Origin: Lumnitzera littorea
Taxonomy: Eukaryota > Streptophyta > Magnoliopsida > Myrtales > Combretaceae
Direction: 5' to 3'
Assembly (NCBI GenBank): GCA_024138015.1
Contig: JAMXBB010000001.1
Location: forward strand, 134,112,739 to 134,176,738
DNA length: 64,000 bases
Each line of letters begins with the position of its first letter. The stretch's first letter is position 1. The translations under genes and the position numbers were made by a program. Below, one piece after another: positions 1 to 13,530 of this stretch. The notes under the pieces were generated by a model. The model worked only from the letters and a program-made list of their open reading frames with translations, had not been told where the DNA came from and made no database searches.

Positions 1-506
1 GTAACTGTGCATTATAAGCACATCAGCTTCTGAATGTTGGGCTGAGCTTTTCAGCTTGCATTCTCTTTGCATGGAATCTGGGTTATGCATTTTGGCTTCT
101 GGTAGTCCTTTTACTGATAGAGCATAATCCAATCACTATGTTCAGTGTGTTGAAAGTTGTTGCCACATATTACTATGCTGAGCTTTTTGGGAAAAGGGCA
201 ATATCTTGTTAATCTGAGATCAAGTTTTGAAGAGTGATTGTGCCTTTTGAAATTAGTGTTAAAACATATTTCAGAAGAAATAAAACTTTTTAATTCATAG
301 AATGATACAGGAAAATATTAGTCAGTTATAATTATTCTTTTAGTGGCTATCAACTTTGTATAATATGCTCTCATCTGCATGTGGAGAAATATTTCTTTTG
401 TCCTGTAATTAGAAGAATGAGCTAGGATCTTGAGGTTAGCCTCTTTTAGTTCACATGAACTTTCCATTGATACATTTTTGTAATTATTATTTTTTTTTTA
501 ACGTAG
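1..506 (+). other. Intron of the KIN-4A gene, cut by the window edge
   Basis: No exon is visible here. The acceptor AG is at 505-506, after a T-rich tract, and the first visible exon starts at 507. The very first bases of the window (GTAACT) would fit an intron donor, so the window may begin exactly at the donor, but nothing upstream is available to confirm this. Confidence 0.7.
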
Positions 507-3500
507 CCGTTCGCATGCCATCTTCACCATCACACTAGAGCAGATGCGTAAGCTCAATCCACTTTTTCCAGGCGATAGCTGCCCAGAAAATTTTAATGAA
601 GAATACCTGTGTGCAAAGTTGCATCTAGTTGACCTTGCTGGATCAGAACGGGCAAAGAGAACTGGTTCTGATGGTTTGCGATTTAAGGAAGGTAAGTAAA
701 GCTCTTCTTATATTTCAGCAGATTTATTTTTTCACATACAGCACTGGATTAACTTTACAATCTTTCTAACAGGTGTCCACATCAACAAGGGCCTTCTTGC
801 GCTTGGCAATGTTATTAGTGCTCTTGGGGATGAGAAAAAGCGAAAAGAAGGTGTTCATGTCCCTTATCGGGATAGTAAACTGACACGACTTTTACAGGTT
901 AATATAAGAAGTAATCATTGACCAAATTTTAATAAATGCACGTTGATGAAATTTAAACAGGAACTTAGAATGATCCAGCAAGGAAATCATCTTATTTTTT
1001 TGGTGTCAAAAGTTGTCGTAGATAATTATGCACGTGCTTTATAATAGCTCGAGCATTTATTGGTAACCTTTTTGTTATTTAAGTTGATATTAATACACAA
1101 TCATCTTATCTAAAAGTGATACTGTATTTGCTATTATATATATTAGTTTATACTTCCTCTCATTTGTGGGATGGGAATTTAATTGATGCCCATCAAGTGA
1201 TCAAGTAAGGACTTAATTAAGTGGTGGTGAAACGACTATGCTAGCTTTTAGATTAGATTTGTCTAGTGCTAACCTTGATATGGTATCAAAGTAAGAGGTT
1301 GTGGGTTCAATCCTTTGTATCGTCATGTAACCTATCTAATTTAGACATCTGCCGATGGTTTTTAGTTAGAGTCAATCACAAGTGAGGAGAGGTGTCAAGT
1401 AATAAATATAAAGCCTCACAAAATCCACGAGCCAGAGGTTTGAATTTGAATCTCTTGCTCTGATACCATATTAAGACCTCTTGCTTTCATAACATAGTAA
1501 AGTCTCACAATGCCATGTTAAGGTTAGCATCACAATCAACTGATTTACAGTTTTGAATTTTTAAACAAAATGATTATAGTTCTAAGCTTATAGGTTAGAT
1601 AGTTCTGGTGTTATGCTAAGTATGATATTTGAGTAGGAGGCCATAAGTTCAAATCCTTGCATGGTCATTTGCAATTGCACATCTATTATTTTAGATGTCC
1701 TAAGCTCACATTTGGAGCCATTACAGCCTTTTTATCATTTAAATTGTCAACACATAACAGCAGATGGTTATCCTTGCATGCTGTTTGTTCACCTGATACC
1801 ATTTCCATTATTAACCTAAGGTTTGCATTTTGACAGGATTCACTTGGTGGCAATAGCAGAACAGTAATGATTGGTAAGACTGCATAGTTCATTATTATTT
1901 CTAATTCTTATAATTAAATATCTTACCACAGCAGTTTTGGTAGAAGTAATCGGTCTAGTGTCGACCTTTTCTGGATGCATTCCTTGTCTTTACTACAATC
2001 ATGAGATGATTTTATTGGGAGAATAAAAAAAAGAAGGATCAAAGGAATTTTATTGGCCTTGTTTCTTCTCGAATGTTTTTCCATGTCTGTCTCATTGTTA
2101 GTCACACTATTTATTTTCAAGCTGTCAAAACACATTACAATTTTAGGTGATTTTTCTTTTTTTCTTTTTCTTTTTTTGGATAAGTCATTATTAACGCAAT
2201 TGGAAGGTCCAAACATCAAGGTTGAATTGAGGAAAAGAAAACTTAAAGCTGACTTGTTTTTGTTTCCCTTAAACGCTACAATAACATTCTGGAGCGCTAA
2301 TTCAAGGAAAAATTTAAGGAACTGGTCAAACAATGAGTAAAAGATCTTCAATTTTCTTATAGTATCTGGACTTTTCTTCTTGGATTTCCATATTGTCAAT
2401 TAATATTTGTTAAAAGTAATTTTTTTCCCCTTTTCGGTTTGCTAGTGAATGGTGATATTGATGTTGCTTGTTAAGATGGCGCGACAAAATCATGCTTGTG
2501 CTATATTCTGGCTCTTATAATTTCCATAGTTAATTCTTGTTCTAATTTCATTCATTTGGTGCCTTTCATTTGCATCTAAAATTGTCTTGATGGTTTTGCT
2601 CACATCTTTTGATATGTATATGTTATCTAGCTTGCATTAGCCCTGCTGACATAAATGCTGAAGAAACACTCAACACATTGAAATATGCCAACCGTGCTCG
2701 AAATATCCAAAATAAACCTGTTGTAAGTCTCCAATTTTGTTGTCTAGGATCAGTTGGTTAAGGTTGAATTTCCTTAGGAGGATTCCAGTGACTGCCTTGT
2801 GTTATCTCTGTAATTGGGCAGGTTAATAGAGATCCCATGACAAGTGAGATGATAAAAATGCGTCAAAAACTAGAATTTTTGCAAGCTGAGCTATGTGCCC
2901 GTGGTGGACCAACATCTGAAGAAGTAAAGGTACATACATTAATTGTGTGACATGCTCTAATGTAAATAAACTACAAGCTGTCTGAAATGAAGCGGACATT
3001 TAACAAAATTTAATGTCTGTTTATTATAATCATTAATTGAAGATTAATGTGTTTCGATGTGCTCCCTCATCTCTATAGGTTCTGAAGGAAAAAATTGCTT
3101 GGTTGGAAGCTACCAATGAGGATCTCAGTCGTGAACTTCAGCAGTACCATAACCGAGGTTTAGCTGTGGAGCAATTTGAAACAGATTCGCAAGTATGATT
3201 TTGATAATCCAATCCACCCTTCTCATGCTGAATTTTTGTAATAGCTCTCACCGATTATGAAAAATTGGGCATTATTCAGCATTTGATCTTTCATTAATGC
3301 CTCTTGACTCATTGAGTGGGATCAAAAAAGTTCCACTATGATTTTAGTTCCCTGACAGAAAGATATAATATTTCTGTGATGATAAGATTTTTCTCGTCAG
3401 GATGATACCTGCTCTGTTAAAAGCGAGGGGCTTAAAAGAGGCTTGCAGAGTATAGAGTCGTGTGACTATCAAATGGCTGATTCCATATCTGGTAGGAGCT

Positions 3501-6500
3501 CTCTCTTAATACACAAATTCTTTTCCTTCCTTCTTGTCTCCATTGATGGGATCCACTGAAATAATTATCACCATCAGTTCCCTTTCAACCCTTGCCAGCT
3601 GGTGGACATTAAATGATTTGTAATTTGCAGGTGATTCCAGAGACATTGATGAAGTTGCAAAGGAATGGGAGCATGCACTTCTGCAGAATTCCATGGACAA
3701 AGAGATGCATGAGTTGAATAAACGCCTAGAGGAGAAAGAGGTTTATTTTTCTTCATCTTAAGCTGTTCCATTTATGTCTCCTGGTCATCTATGTTATAGA
3801 GCTTTCATGGGGCAAGGAAGTGAATATGCTTGTGCAAATAGCTAAATTGCTTTGCTCTGAAGTCTGCCATACCCATGTTCTCTTTTATGACGATCTTCTA
3901 TTTCTGATGATGAATAATGGGTGTAGAAAGCTTTGGATTGCATCTAATAAAGCTTTTTCATGTCTAAAAGACAAAAACAAAACTATTTGAGTATATATTT
4001 AATCTGATTGGTTGCCTCCTCTCCTCTACCTTTCGGGCACAGATGACTTTTTTTGCTTACATGTAGTTCTTAATTAATGTATGAACAGACAGAGATGAAA
4101 CTTTTTGGAGTGGACACTCTGGCCCTGAAGCAACATTTTGGAAAGAAGATTATGGAATTGGAGGATGAAAAAAGAGCCGTGCAGGTAGTGCACAAATTTC
4201 TAGACGTACTGTGTTTTATATAGCATATATGAAATGCTCACTGCTTTTACACTGCAGCAAGAGAGAGATCGTTTGTTAGCTGAAGTTGAAAACCTTGCTT
4301 CTAATACCGATGGTCACACCCAAAAGATGCAGGATATTCATGCTCAAAAATTGAAGACACTTGAGGCTCAGGTAACAACATATATCGACTGCCAAATTTA
4401 TCTTATACTTGAGAACGTAAATTGTCAGACAAAGCTTTCTTAACTATGTCCAATCACAGATTTCAGATCTGAAGAAGAAACAAGAAAACCAAGTTCTGCT
4501 TTTAAAGCAAAAGCAAAAGAGTGATGAAGCAGCAAGGCGCCTACAAGAAGAAATACAATCTATAAAAGCACAAAAGGTTAGGCTTGTATTGGAGTTCTAT
4601 CATTTAATCTGTTGCCCATGCTATATTTTGCTGATATCCTCATGAACATCTAGGTTCAATTGCAACATAGGATGAAACAAGAGGCGGAGCAGTTTCGACA
4701 GTGGAAAGCCTCTCGTGAAAAGGAACTGCTGCAGGTACATGTTCCCCTCACATCCAAACGGGTCTCTTCCTCTTTTTTTAGTCATCTGAAGATTTCATTA
4801 TATGTATTCTTCTGGCCTTACCTGCTGCCTATCCATTTCCCTGAGATCTGCTGCAATCTTAACGTCAGTTGAATCAAAAGTATGCATTAGATGGATATTT
4901 ACCCTATTTTTTGGTCTACCTAGATCTAATGCTGAAATTGCCATTATATTACAAATCAACTGCTGAAGACATTTTTTAGTATACCTTTGATGGCAGATGG
5001 TAATATAACACACTCAAATGCATATGTAAGGAAATGCACATTGAGAATCGTGCTGTTAGAGATATTAATGTGAAAAGAACAATGGCTATGGTTTCATTCT
5101 TTATAAATTACTAATCTAGTTTATGCTCTCTATATTTTATTGCTTATACATTTGCAAGAGCAGCTACGGAAGGAAGGGAGAAGGAATGAATATGAACGGC
5201 ATAAACTGCAAGCTCTAAATCAGCGTCAGAAATTGGTAAGTACTTCAATTTCTAGTAATTGCAAATTGTTCATTTTCTTCAAGGTTTACTGGGTTGTGTC
5301 AAAAGTAAAGATTTCCTTCCTTCTTCCAGAATTGTTGCAACAGTCTTTCAGTTGCCTTTACTCATTTTTCCAATATTCAGTTGCCTGTTGGTGTCAATAT
5401 TGAAGTGCTCCATGTCAAGATCAATTGATATAGTGTAGTTTTGCAATAATATGTGGGTATGATTATAATTGTTAAGTAATATAATATAAAAGCTTACTTC
5501 AATCTGTAAGTTTAAACTTTTAGATCTGTTGATTGTTGAGCTAACATGATAAGCTTTTAGATTAGTTAGATGTAGAGTTAAATCTAACATGTTATTAGAG
5601 CTTGGAAACTAAGAGTTTGAATCCTTATAGTCATTTCATTCTCATTAAATTAGGTTCTCCACTTGATGAGTTTCAACCAAAATGTCAACCCACAAGTAAG
5701 GGAAAGTGTTCAATGATAAAATATACATGTTCATAATTAAACTTTTTTATTAATTAGTTGTAATGTTAAACTTAAAAATACTTATAGTGAGGAAAGTGTT
5801 CAACAATAAAATATACATGTGCATATCATTCAATTGTTTCATTTTTTGTAAATTAGATTATACCATACATTACTAAAGGGATATGGAGAATACAAACACA
5901 TAACAGTTCTGTCCTGCACATATGTGTCAGCTAGTCATAGTAATAAATTTCACATTTATAACCATCCAATCCAAAATTTTAAGCCTAAATTTATGTTTAT
6001 TGGTTATAGCCCTCGTAAATGTTTGACTAGATCTACAAGTATCCTTTCATCAGCAATTAAAGAAAAAATGTATTATCATGCATTTTCATAAATCGTATCA
6101 TACCTTTCACTGCTTAAGAGAGATGGAAGATACTGAACGCATATAATCTAGGTCCTTCCTAATACGTGTCAGTCAGTCACATTGATAAATTTTAGATCTG
6201 CAATTGTCTCTTCTAAGAATTTAACCCCAATGGACCTAATGGGTTTTATACTTACTGTATAACACTCCCCCTGACTTGTGGACTTAGATTCTTCATAAAA
6301 GTTCATCAAGTGGACCACTTAATTTTACAAGTGTTAAATGAGGGTGTAGTGATTTAAACTCAAGATCTCATGCTTTGGTACCATGGTAAATTTTAGCTTC
6401 ACAAAAAGCACATAGATGACAATCATTGAATAAAAATATTTTTCCCTATCAGGTTCTCCAAAGAAAGACGGAAGAGGCTGCAATGGCTACCAAGAGGCTG

Positions 6501-9088
6501 AAAGAGTTGCTAGAAGCTCGCAAATCTTCTGGCCGTGACAATTCAGGTGTGTTAATTGTATTTTTCTGAGTATTTGCATATTGTGAATTTTGTCTTAAGT
6601 AACACTCTAAACTAAGATCCTTGTCGTAGAAGATTTGAGCACTTTTGTCTTTACTGCATTTTAACCAAACTTTCTTTCTTTCTTTCAATTTTTTTTTTTT
6701 TTCTTTTCCCTTTTCTTGGGTGAATCGTTTTAACCAACTTTGTTCTGCTTTCCAGTGATGAGCAATGGAAATGGACTAAATGGGCAGGTAGTGGTCATGC
6801 TTCCTATATTTTCCTCTGTAAATGTTTTCACTTTCTTTTTGAAGAATTCCTGCTGAAATGCACTGCATATATGTTTAGAGCAATGAAAAGTCCTTGCAGC
6901 GCTGGCTTGACCATGAGCTTGAAGTAATGGTGAATATCCATGAAGTTCGCCTTGAATACGAGAAGCAAAGCCAAGTGTATGTACTTGACTTTTCTGGAAA
7001 ATATACACTTCTGATTATTTGTGTTACATCCTCTTTATTTGCTTTCCCCTTCTTGAAAGAAAACTGTTGCAATTCAGGAGAGCTGCCTTGGCAGAAGAGT
7101 TGTCAATGCTAAAGCAAGTGGATGAGTTTGCTTCAAAAGGCCTTAGTCCTCCAAGGGGAAAAAATGGATTTGCTAGGTACAATATGCAATCAAATATTCA
7201 TCAGAACACCTGAGGAATGTATGTTTGAAATTGATGTGCTCTTCCACTAACATGATTGGCATCTTGTTTCCACTTGCTAGGGCATCATCCTTGTCACCTA
7301 ATGCAAGAATGGCCAGAATATCTTCACTGGAAAATATGCTAAGCATCTCATCATATTCACTTGTTGCTATGGCTTCACAACTATCAGAGGCAGAAGAACG
7401 CGAAAGGGCTTTCACGAACCGTGGGCGATGGAACCAGCTGCGTTCGATGGGAGATGCAAAGAACTTGCTTCAGTACATGTTCAGTTCTCTCATTGACACC
7501 AGGTGTTTACTTGACCATTTTGCTATATGCTACTACCATATTTGTAGGTTTCATCCAACTTCAACCTTATAAAAAATCTATTTAATGTATCCACTAGCAT
7601 TTCAACCTAATCTTGTTTTGAGGCCCTTGCCAGCTTGATTTTCTCTGAAAACATGGGCCAGATAAAGAGAATAGAGACTGTAAAATTCCTCAAGCATGTT
7701 CCTCTCTCCAGATGCTAACTCCAAAATTTTGCACCATATTCTATTCAGTTGTGTAACATGTTGGAGTCAGCATTTGGTACATACCTATCCCCAACTAGGA
7801 CTAGAAGTGACGAGACATGGCACTTCAAGAAGTATGGTGACCTTGAGACAATATACTTGGGATAGAACAGGGAAGGACCTATCTGTTTGCTTAAGAAAAG
7901 GGAAGTTTTGATGTTGTGTACATCTATGGTTGTGACTATGCATATTGGTGAGTGGTAGGGGCAGTCCTGCTTGACATAGGCAGAACTTTTTCTTGGCTTG
8001 ACTCAGGAAGTGGATCTACATTGCGTTATTTAGTTGTAGTTTATAGTTGACAAAATTGCAAGGGGATGGCAGCTTCATGCTTTTTCTTTCTTTATGTTGT
8101 TCCATGAAGTATTAGCATGATGTCTTCTTTTCCAATTGGCACTTTATGACTGCTTTTTCTTCCATGGGGTAACGTGGATGCTTAAAAATTAGATCAGTAA
8201 TGCTTAAGATGGCAGCAATAACTTAAAATATTTTGTCTTATCCTTAGGTGCCAAGTGTGGGACAAGGAGATGGAATTCAAGGAAATGAAAGAGCAAGTAC
8301 GAGAGCTTGTAAATTTACTACGTCAAAGTGAATCCAGGAGAAAGGAAGCTGAGAAGGAGCTGAAACTGAGGGAACAAGCTGTTGCAGTCCCATTATCTTC
8401 TCCGTCACCGGTATTTGCACTCATATCTTTCATCCTCTTCATGACTCATAGAAATTCTAGCGACATGCATCCAAGAACTCTTAATGGTTGGTTACAGATT
8501 AACTGAGTGTGTTCATTGTGGAAATATAAACTCCTTTAACATGAAAATGAATCGAAATTTTGAAGATTAAATTCTTTATGGTATTTTTAATTTCTTCTCT
8601 TATGTATAAAGAACCTTAGTTATCTCTATTGGGATCTCTGGCAGGGAAACTCATCAAATTCATTGAAGCACTTTGCTGATGATATGAGTGGTCCTTTATC
8701 TCCATTGCCTGTTCCTGCTCAGAAACAGCTCAAGTATACCCCAGGCATTGCCAATGGCTCAGTCAGAGATCAAGCAGCCTTCATGGATCAGACTAGAAAG
8801 GTTAGTTAGCCTACTCTTAGTGGTTAAATTTTCTGTTTGATTTATTTAACGGTCAGTTGGGTTCTACTGCAGATGGTTCCCATGGCACAGTTATCAATGA
8901 AAAAAATGGCAATTGTTGGACAAGCAGGGAAGTTATGGAGGTGGAAAAGAAGCCATCACCAGTGGCTTCTGCAATTTAAATGGAAATGGCAGAAGCCATG
9001 GAGACTCTCTGAATGGATTAGGCACAGTGATGAAACTATCATGAGGGCAAGACCTCGTCCACCAGCACTGCCAGATATGATGCATTAA
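507..9088 (+). CDS. KIN-4A: Kinesin-4 family motor, KIN-4A/FRA1 type, 3' 21 exons (5' part outside window)
   Basis: Plus-end-directed microtubule motor; the family orthologue FRA1 in Arabidopsis moves cell-wall-related cargo along cortical microtubules. Exons: 507-691, 773-897, 1837-1873, 2631-2722, 2822-2929, 3079-3192, 3401-3491, 3631-3740, 4089-4184, 4258-4371, 4460-4576, 4654-4734, 5164-5235, 6453-6546, 6756-6787, 6879-6976, 7078-7176, 7281-7502, 8248-8410, 8645-8800, 8873-9088 (stop TAA). All junctions are GT..AG and phases agree, giving about 806 residues. In order: end of switch I (SRSHAIFTI), switch II ([11 protein letters not shown]), [14 protein letters not shown], neck [18 protein letters not shown], a long Gln/Glu/Lys-rich coiled coil (exons 6-19), and a Trp/Lys-rich basic tail ([21 protein letters not shown]) typical of KIN-4A rather than KIN-4C. 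About 230 N-terminal residues, including the P-loop, lie outside. No frameshift or internal stop is seen. Confidence 0.95.
1268..1530. repeat. Foldback (MITE-like) dispersed repeat in KIN-4A intron
   Basis: An inner inverted pair (1274-1297 against 1452-1475) shares the core TGGTATCA and its complement. An outer pair (GCTAACCTT near 1269, AAGGTTAGC near 1520) lies outside it. The interior carries TTCAATCC / TTGAATTTGAATC boxes resembling tRNA B-box sequence, so a tRNA-derived SINE is an alternative. Related boxes recur near 1640 and 5610 in other parts of this gene's introns. Confidence 0.5.
5700..6410. repeat. Diverged tandem duplications in a KIN-4A intron
   Basis: The 5236-6452 intron is enlarged by repeats. 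A short unit (GGAAAGTGTTCAA..AATAAAATATACATGT) occurs near 5700 and again near 5793. A longer unit beginning near 5860 (TACC..ATGGAGAATAC..TGTCAGCTAGTCA) recurs in diverged form near 6100 (ATACC..GATGGAAGATACTG..TGTCAGTCAGTCA). A CTTTGGTACCATGG box near 6375 resembles the end of the foldback repeat at 1.3-1.5 kb. No coding sequence is seen. Confidence 0.45.
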
Positions 9089-9990
9089 CCAGCATGTAGC
9101 TTGGTTGTTTCTTGAACCTGCTCAATAAGATTCAAAGTCTGCATGGAGAAGCAGGGTGGCAACAGCAGGTAAATTCTCATTAGTGAAGAATTGGTGATCT
9201 GATCTGATATATTCTCTCAAATCTTCAATATCAACATGATATGTCATGTAGCATAATCTTTTTGTGACAGTGGAAAGTTAAATAGCTTTCCAGAGTTTAA
9301 CCTTTGTGGACACTGAATTGAGGACCTGGCTTTGAGCCATTGGGCTTAGGTAGAGCTCCATCGAAATACTTGAAGAGTGTCCCATGCATTATGTTGATAT
9401 ATTCTAAACAAGGAAAAACTTAATCACAAGTAGACACAATCCGACCCTATACATAGTTCTAGCTATCACTTTAAAATTTGTGGGTACAATAGAAATGCAA
9501 TTAAAATTCCCGGAAAGTTTCATTACGCAGTGACATTTCTGTCATTCTCCAGTTGAGGGGGACTGTAAAGCAGGTAGCTGCTGAAGATCTCTGCTTTTGG
9601 ATCTTGCTGATTGAGGAGTGTGGGGAATTTAGATGTGTAAAATCATATTCTTTCTTGGGAGGTCAGAGGCATCTTGTATAGCAGGAACGATGCTGCTGAA
9701 GTTTGTAATGAACGGCAATATCAAAGATGGGATGATGCTAAGTAGCACAATAGTCAAAAGGGATTCTCCGTTGGGTGGGAGCTCCCTAGTTTTGTTGCAT
9801 TTTTGTTAATAACAGCCTGTGAAGGAGGAAAGTGTCTCTTAATATCAGAAAAATGTATATCAAAGGTTCAGCATAAGTCTTATAGTTTTCTCGGGGTTGA
9901 CCTGTTGATAGTGTGTGTTGTGTGCTAGTACTTTTGTCAATTTTTCTTTTTAATTGTAGTCTGTAGTTTATGTAGGTGATGTTAACAAAG
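9089..9990 (+). other. Probable 3' UTR of KIN-4A with a possible intron at 9169-9552
   Basis: The sequence after the TAA stop is moderately GC-rich. It contains a good donor (AACAGCAG|GTAAAT, intron from 9169) and acceptor (TTCTCCAG, to 9552). Downstream of 9553 it continues as UTR-like sequence until about 9990, where T-rich sequence begins. No clear polyadenylation site can be fixed by eye. The splice is inferred from signals only. Confidence 0.45.
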
Positions 9991-12990
9991 TGAAATTCTT
10001 TGATGTCTGTACTTTTTTTTTTTTTTTTTTGTTTAAATGAGAGAAAAATACATGTATACTTTACTGTGGAAAACTATGAAGATTGTCTGGAACAGGATAT
10101 TATGAATTTTTTTCCTTCCAAAATGTATATTGGACTTCATTTCACTCTTACACAATTTATGAGTTGCACGGGAAGCCATTGAAACTCATCTATCAGGAGG
10201 CATCCCCAGAAATTATACCAATGGTGTGTCCATCCTAATCAATGTCTAAAGATTGCAACCTTTTCTTCATGTAGCACTTTAGGTTTGTATTTGTTATCGT
10301 AAAGCATTCATTTTGATTTTGTGCTAACTTTAATTTAGTACAAGGTATTTAACTCTGTAAATTTCATGTTTGTTGTACAAGATAAAAGCGCACTTGTAAT
10401 TTGTAAACTCAAAATGTACTTTAGACCGTCATGGATGCTAGATCGCAAAATTATGTCGGAATCTAAAGACATGAAGAACTAACAAAGGAAAAAAAAAAAA
10501 CAAAAAACCAAAATTGATGGAGTTTGATAATTGGAACTTATTAGAAGATGGAAAGCATGATTAACACTTGAAATTTCCAATCGTGGAATAAAATATGAGA
10601 CTTTGATGGGAAAATTCCAGATAAGGATGACAAAAATAAGGAGGAAAACGAGGCGATCGAAAAGACGAGATCACTAAATGAAAAGCTGACAAGCTTTTCG
10701 TTCGTAGATTTTTCTTCAAATCTTCATATCTAAATCCAGACAACCTCTTGATTTGCGAGTAACTGGGGGGCGAATGGTCAAAATATGATTATTGCCGCAC
10801 CCGAATTTTTATCAAAAAAAGAAACCCTAGAGGAGGAAGAACAAACTACATACAAGGTCCGACATTCAGGAACCTCTTTAACCTACTTGAAATAACAGAG
10901 GACTCATTCATGATCACAGCTTTTCTTACCAATGTAAGCATTATCGATAAGCACTGGATATAGTAATCTTCAGTAATTATATAGTGAATCAAGATGTAAG
11001 AGTCATTTCCAATGGATGTGATGTGGCAAGTTGAATGGGGGAGCAAGAGTGTTGAGTCATGAGTGTATGATAGTGGTTAGAACTTACATTTTGACATTAC
11101 CACTTCTAGTAGATAATCGGAAACCTTTAGCTTTGTAAGTGGGAGCATATTTTCTTGGTTTTGTACTTTCCTGTTCAAATTAGGGCTTTTAATTCACATT
11201 TTCCCCAAATTCGACCCATTAAACTACTTTGGAACATAACAATTGGTCTAGCCTACCAATTCCCAAATGTTGGAGAGTCATAAGACCGATTACTAGGACG
11301 GAAACACGAGTGAATAGTGTGGATAAGTCAATGAAGGATTTAATGGAAGAGGTGCATAAGACGAATTAAAGTTAGTGAAATGCAAAATCAATTTAAGAGC
11401 TGATTTGACGAAGAAGGTGATGAAAGATCACTTAGAATCGAGAATGAAAAGGAATCTAAGGGGATTCTGTCAAGTGATTCAATGATGTTCTCTATTAAAA
11501 GTAATCATGATATAAATATTACTATAAAAAACCTTATATTCGCATGAATTTCGGCAAATCCATTGAACAATGCAGATCTATGGGAAAGTTCCTATGTTTG
11601 AAGACTTAAAGCAAGTGTTCAAGAAGGAAGGAGGGAGTCCGAGATATGAACACTGTTGAAGGTGACTTGAACAAGATGGAACAAGCTATAATGCTATGTT
11701 AAGCCATCGTCATTTGATAAACAACCTGCGAAGCTTTTTAATTCGGGGGACTGAATTCATCACATTCAAGAGAATTTGTTAAAGGATGCCATTCAGATCG
11801 AATTAATCTCAAGCGAGCAACCAGCAAAATCAGAACTGATATACGAACTATATCTCCGATCAGAAAGTGCACTTAATCAGGATTAAAAGGCAAGCTTCGA
11901 TGAGCTCTATTTTTTTTTTGGCAAAACATAGTACTTAATCTGAAGATTCTAACAAACTTGATTGTGCTGTTGAATGAAATAAAGGAGGAATTCCTTGGAA
12001 AATCAGCTCTTAGACTAAGTGCACGGTATTCAATCTCTCTCTGCATCATATGCTCTTTTCGCCACAAAGCTATGAAACAATACGAGCCAATGGGTGTTAT
12101 TTGTCCAGCGGGAGGAGTTATAGGTTATGAGAACGATTAAGTTTAACGTTGATTATCGATCCACTTACCATATTCATCGATTTTTTTCTTTTTTTTTTAA
12201 ATTTCTATACCGCGAGTTTGACACGTTGATGTAGCAAGATTGTGTGATGAAACTTTAATCATGTTTGAAAGTCAGTTAGAGGAGATTTTCTCTAGGCAAA
12301 GCGTGGAATGTTATTCCAACTTACAAATACTACAAAGTGTACTGGAGGATGAGTCTAGAGAATACAGCCATGGAGGGGAGAGAAGTAATATTATATTAGG
12401 AATTTGCAGAGAACCTCCATTTGTGTTCATAGCTTCAATTGTCAGTCTAGGATAGCTGATGTAGTCACCCGAAAATTTTGAATTGATTGCCTCAAGGACA
12501 AGTTGTATCTTTAAGGGGTGGCATTGTTGTGCTGATAATATTAATATTAGCAAATGGATAGGCAATTAACAACTAGGAGTCAAGTCAAATAAAGTAGTAA
12601 CAATATAAGTTAGTATCCACATTCTAGCATTTACAACTTCTCTAACCGGGAGTTCGGATGTTAGGACTTAGGAGCCATGGCCTCTAGAGTAGGATTACAT
12701 TTGCTTTAGGATTGTGACTCACATTTCCCCAAATTCAGTCTATAAAATCTACTTCTAACACTCATGGTCCATGTCAATAAGTTTAAACTTTTAAATAAAT
12801 CGTTTGTAATATTAATTATAACATAGCTCGGTTTAAACCCCTATATCGATTCCATCTAATTAATTCATCGCTTGTTGGGTCTCAATTGGAATCCAGCTCA
12901 CAAATGAGAAAAAATATTATATAATAAATATAATGGTTCCTGCTATCTAAATGTTTAAGCTCTAAGATGGGTTGACATAATTGCCATAAC
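9991..12990. other. Intergenic region between convergent genes, no gene recognised
   Basis: AT-rich sequence with only short open frames (at most about 84 codons) that match nothing I recognise. A short box CACATTT(T)CCCCAAATTC occurs near 11197 and again near 12720, with weak similarity around it, which may mark the ends of a decayed 1.5-kb insertion. Poly-T/poly-A tracts lie at 10013-10030 and 10490-10500. Confidence 0.5.
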
Positions 12991-13530
12991 TACAGGAAGT
13001 ACAATAGCAGCTATAATTCTAAATTACGTATTTACGGGAATAGTCAGGAGTTGCACAATACTGTTTCCTTAAGAACCTGGGAAAACTATGAGTTCTGAAG
13101 TCACGGTTCATACTCAGCCAGTGTCTCGCCCCAAATCCCTGAAGAGACTAAGAATAGGGAGTCAAATTAAAACAAATGTTTGGAAAGGACACAGCACCCT
13201 CGACCTGGTCCTAAGTTCCGAAAATACACTGTTATAACAGAAACACCTCCCGATTTATTGTGTTATCAGAAATACTATTTCACAATAGCACTCCTCATGC
13301 AGGAATACAAGTTTGTAACTACTTTTTACGAACACAGTTCTACTATCTCGTGCAATCTTTCGATTGCCATCAAGGTGCTTTCTGAATTACAGCACCCAGG
13401 GCAAGGGATAGTGACAACAGGATAAGGAAAACTTGCTCCTTTTAAAGGGTATGTCAAAACTATGGAGTTCACAAGCATTGATTTATACGACTGGCACAAC
13501 CACTCGGTACCAGATAAATATACATTTGAC

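Noticed and set aside
1281..1293. Retrotransposon primer-binding site (TGGTATCAAAGTA)
   Set aside because: It is part of an inverted repeat with its complement at 1452-1475 and has no LTR beside it.
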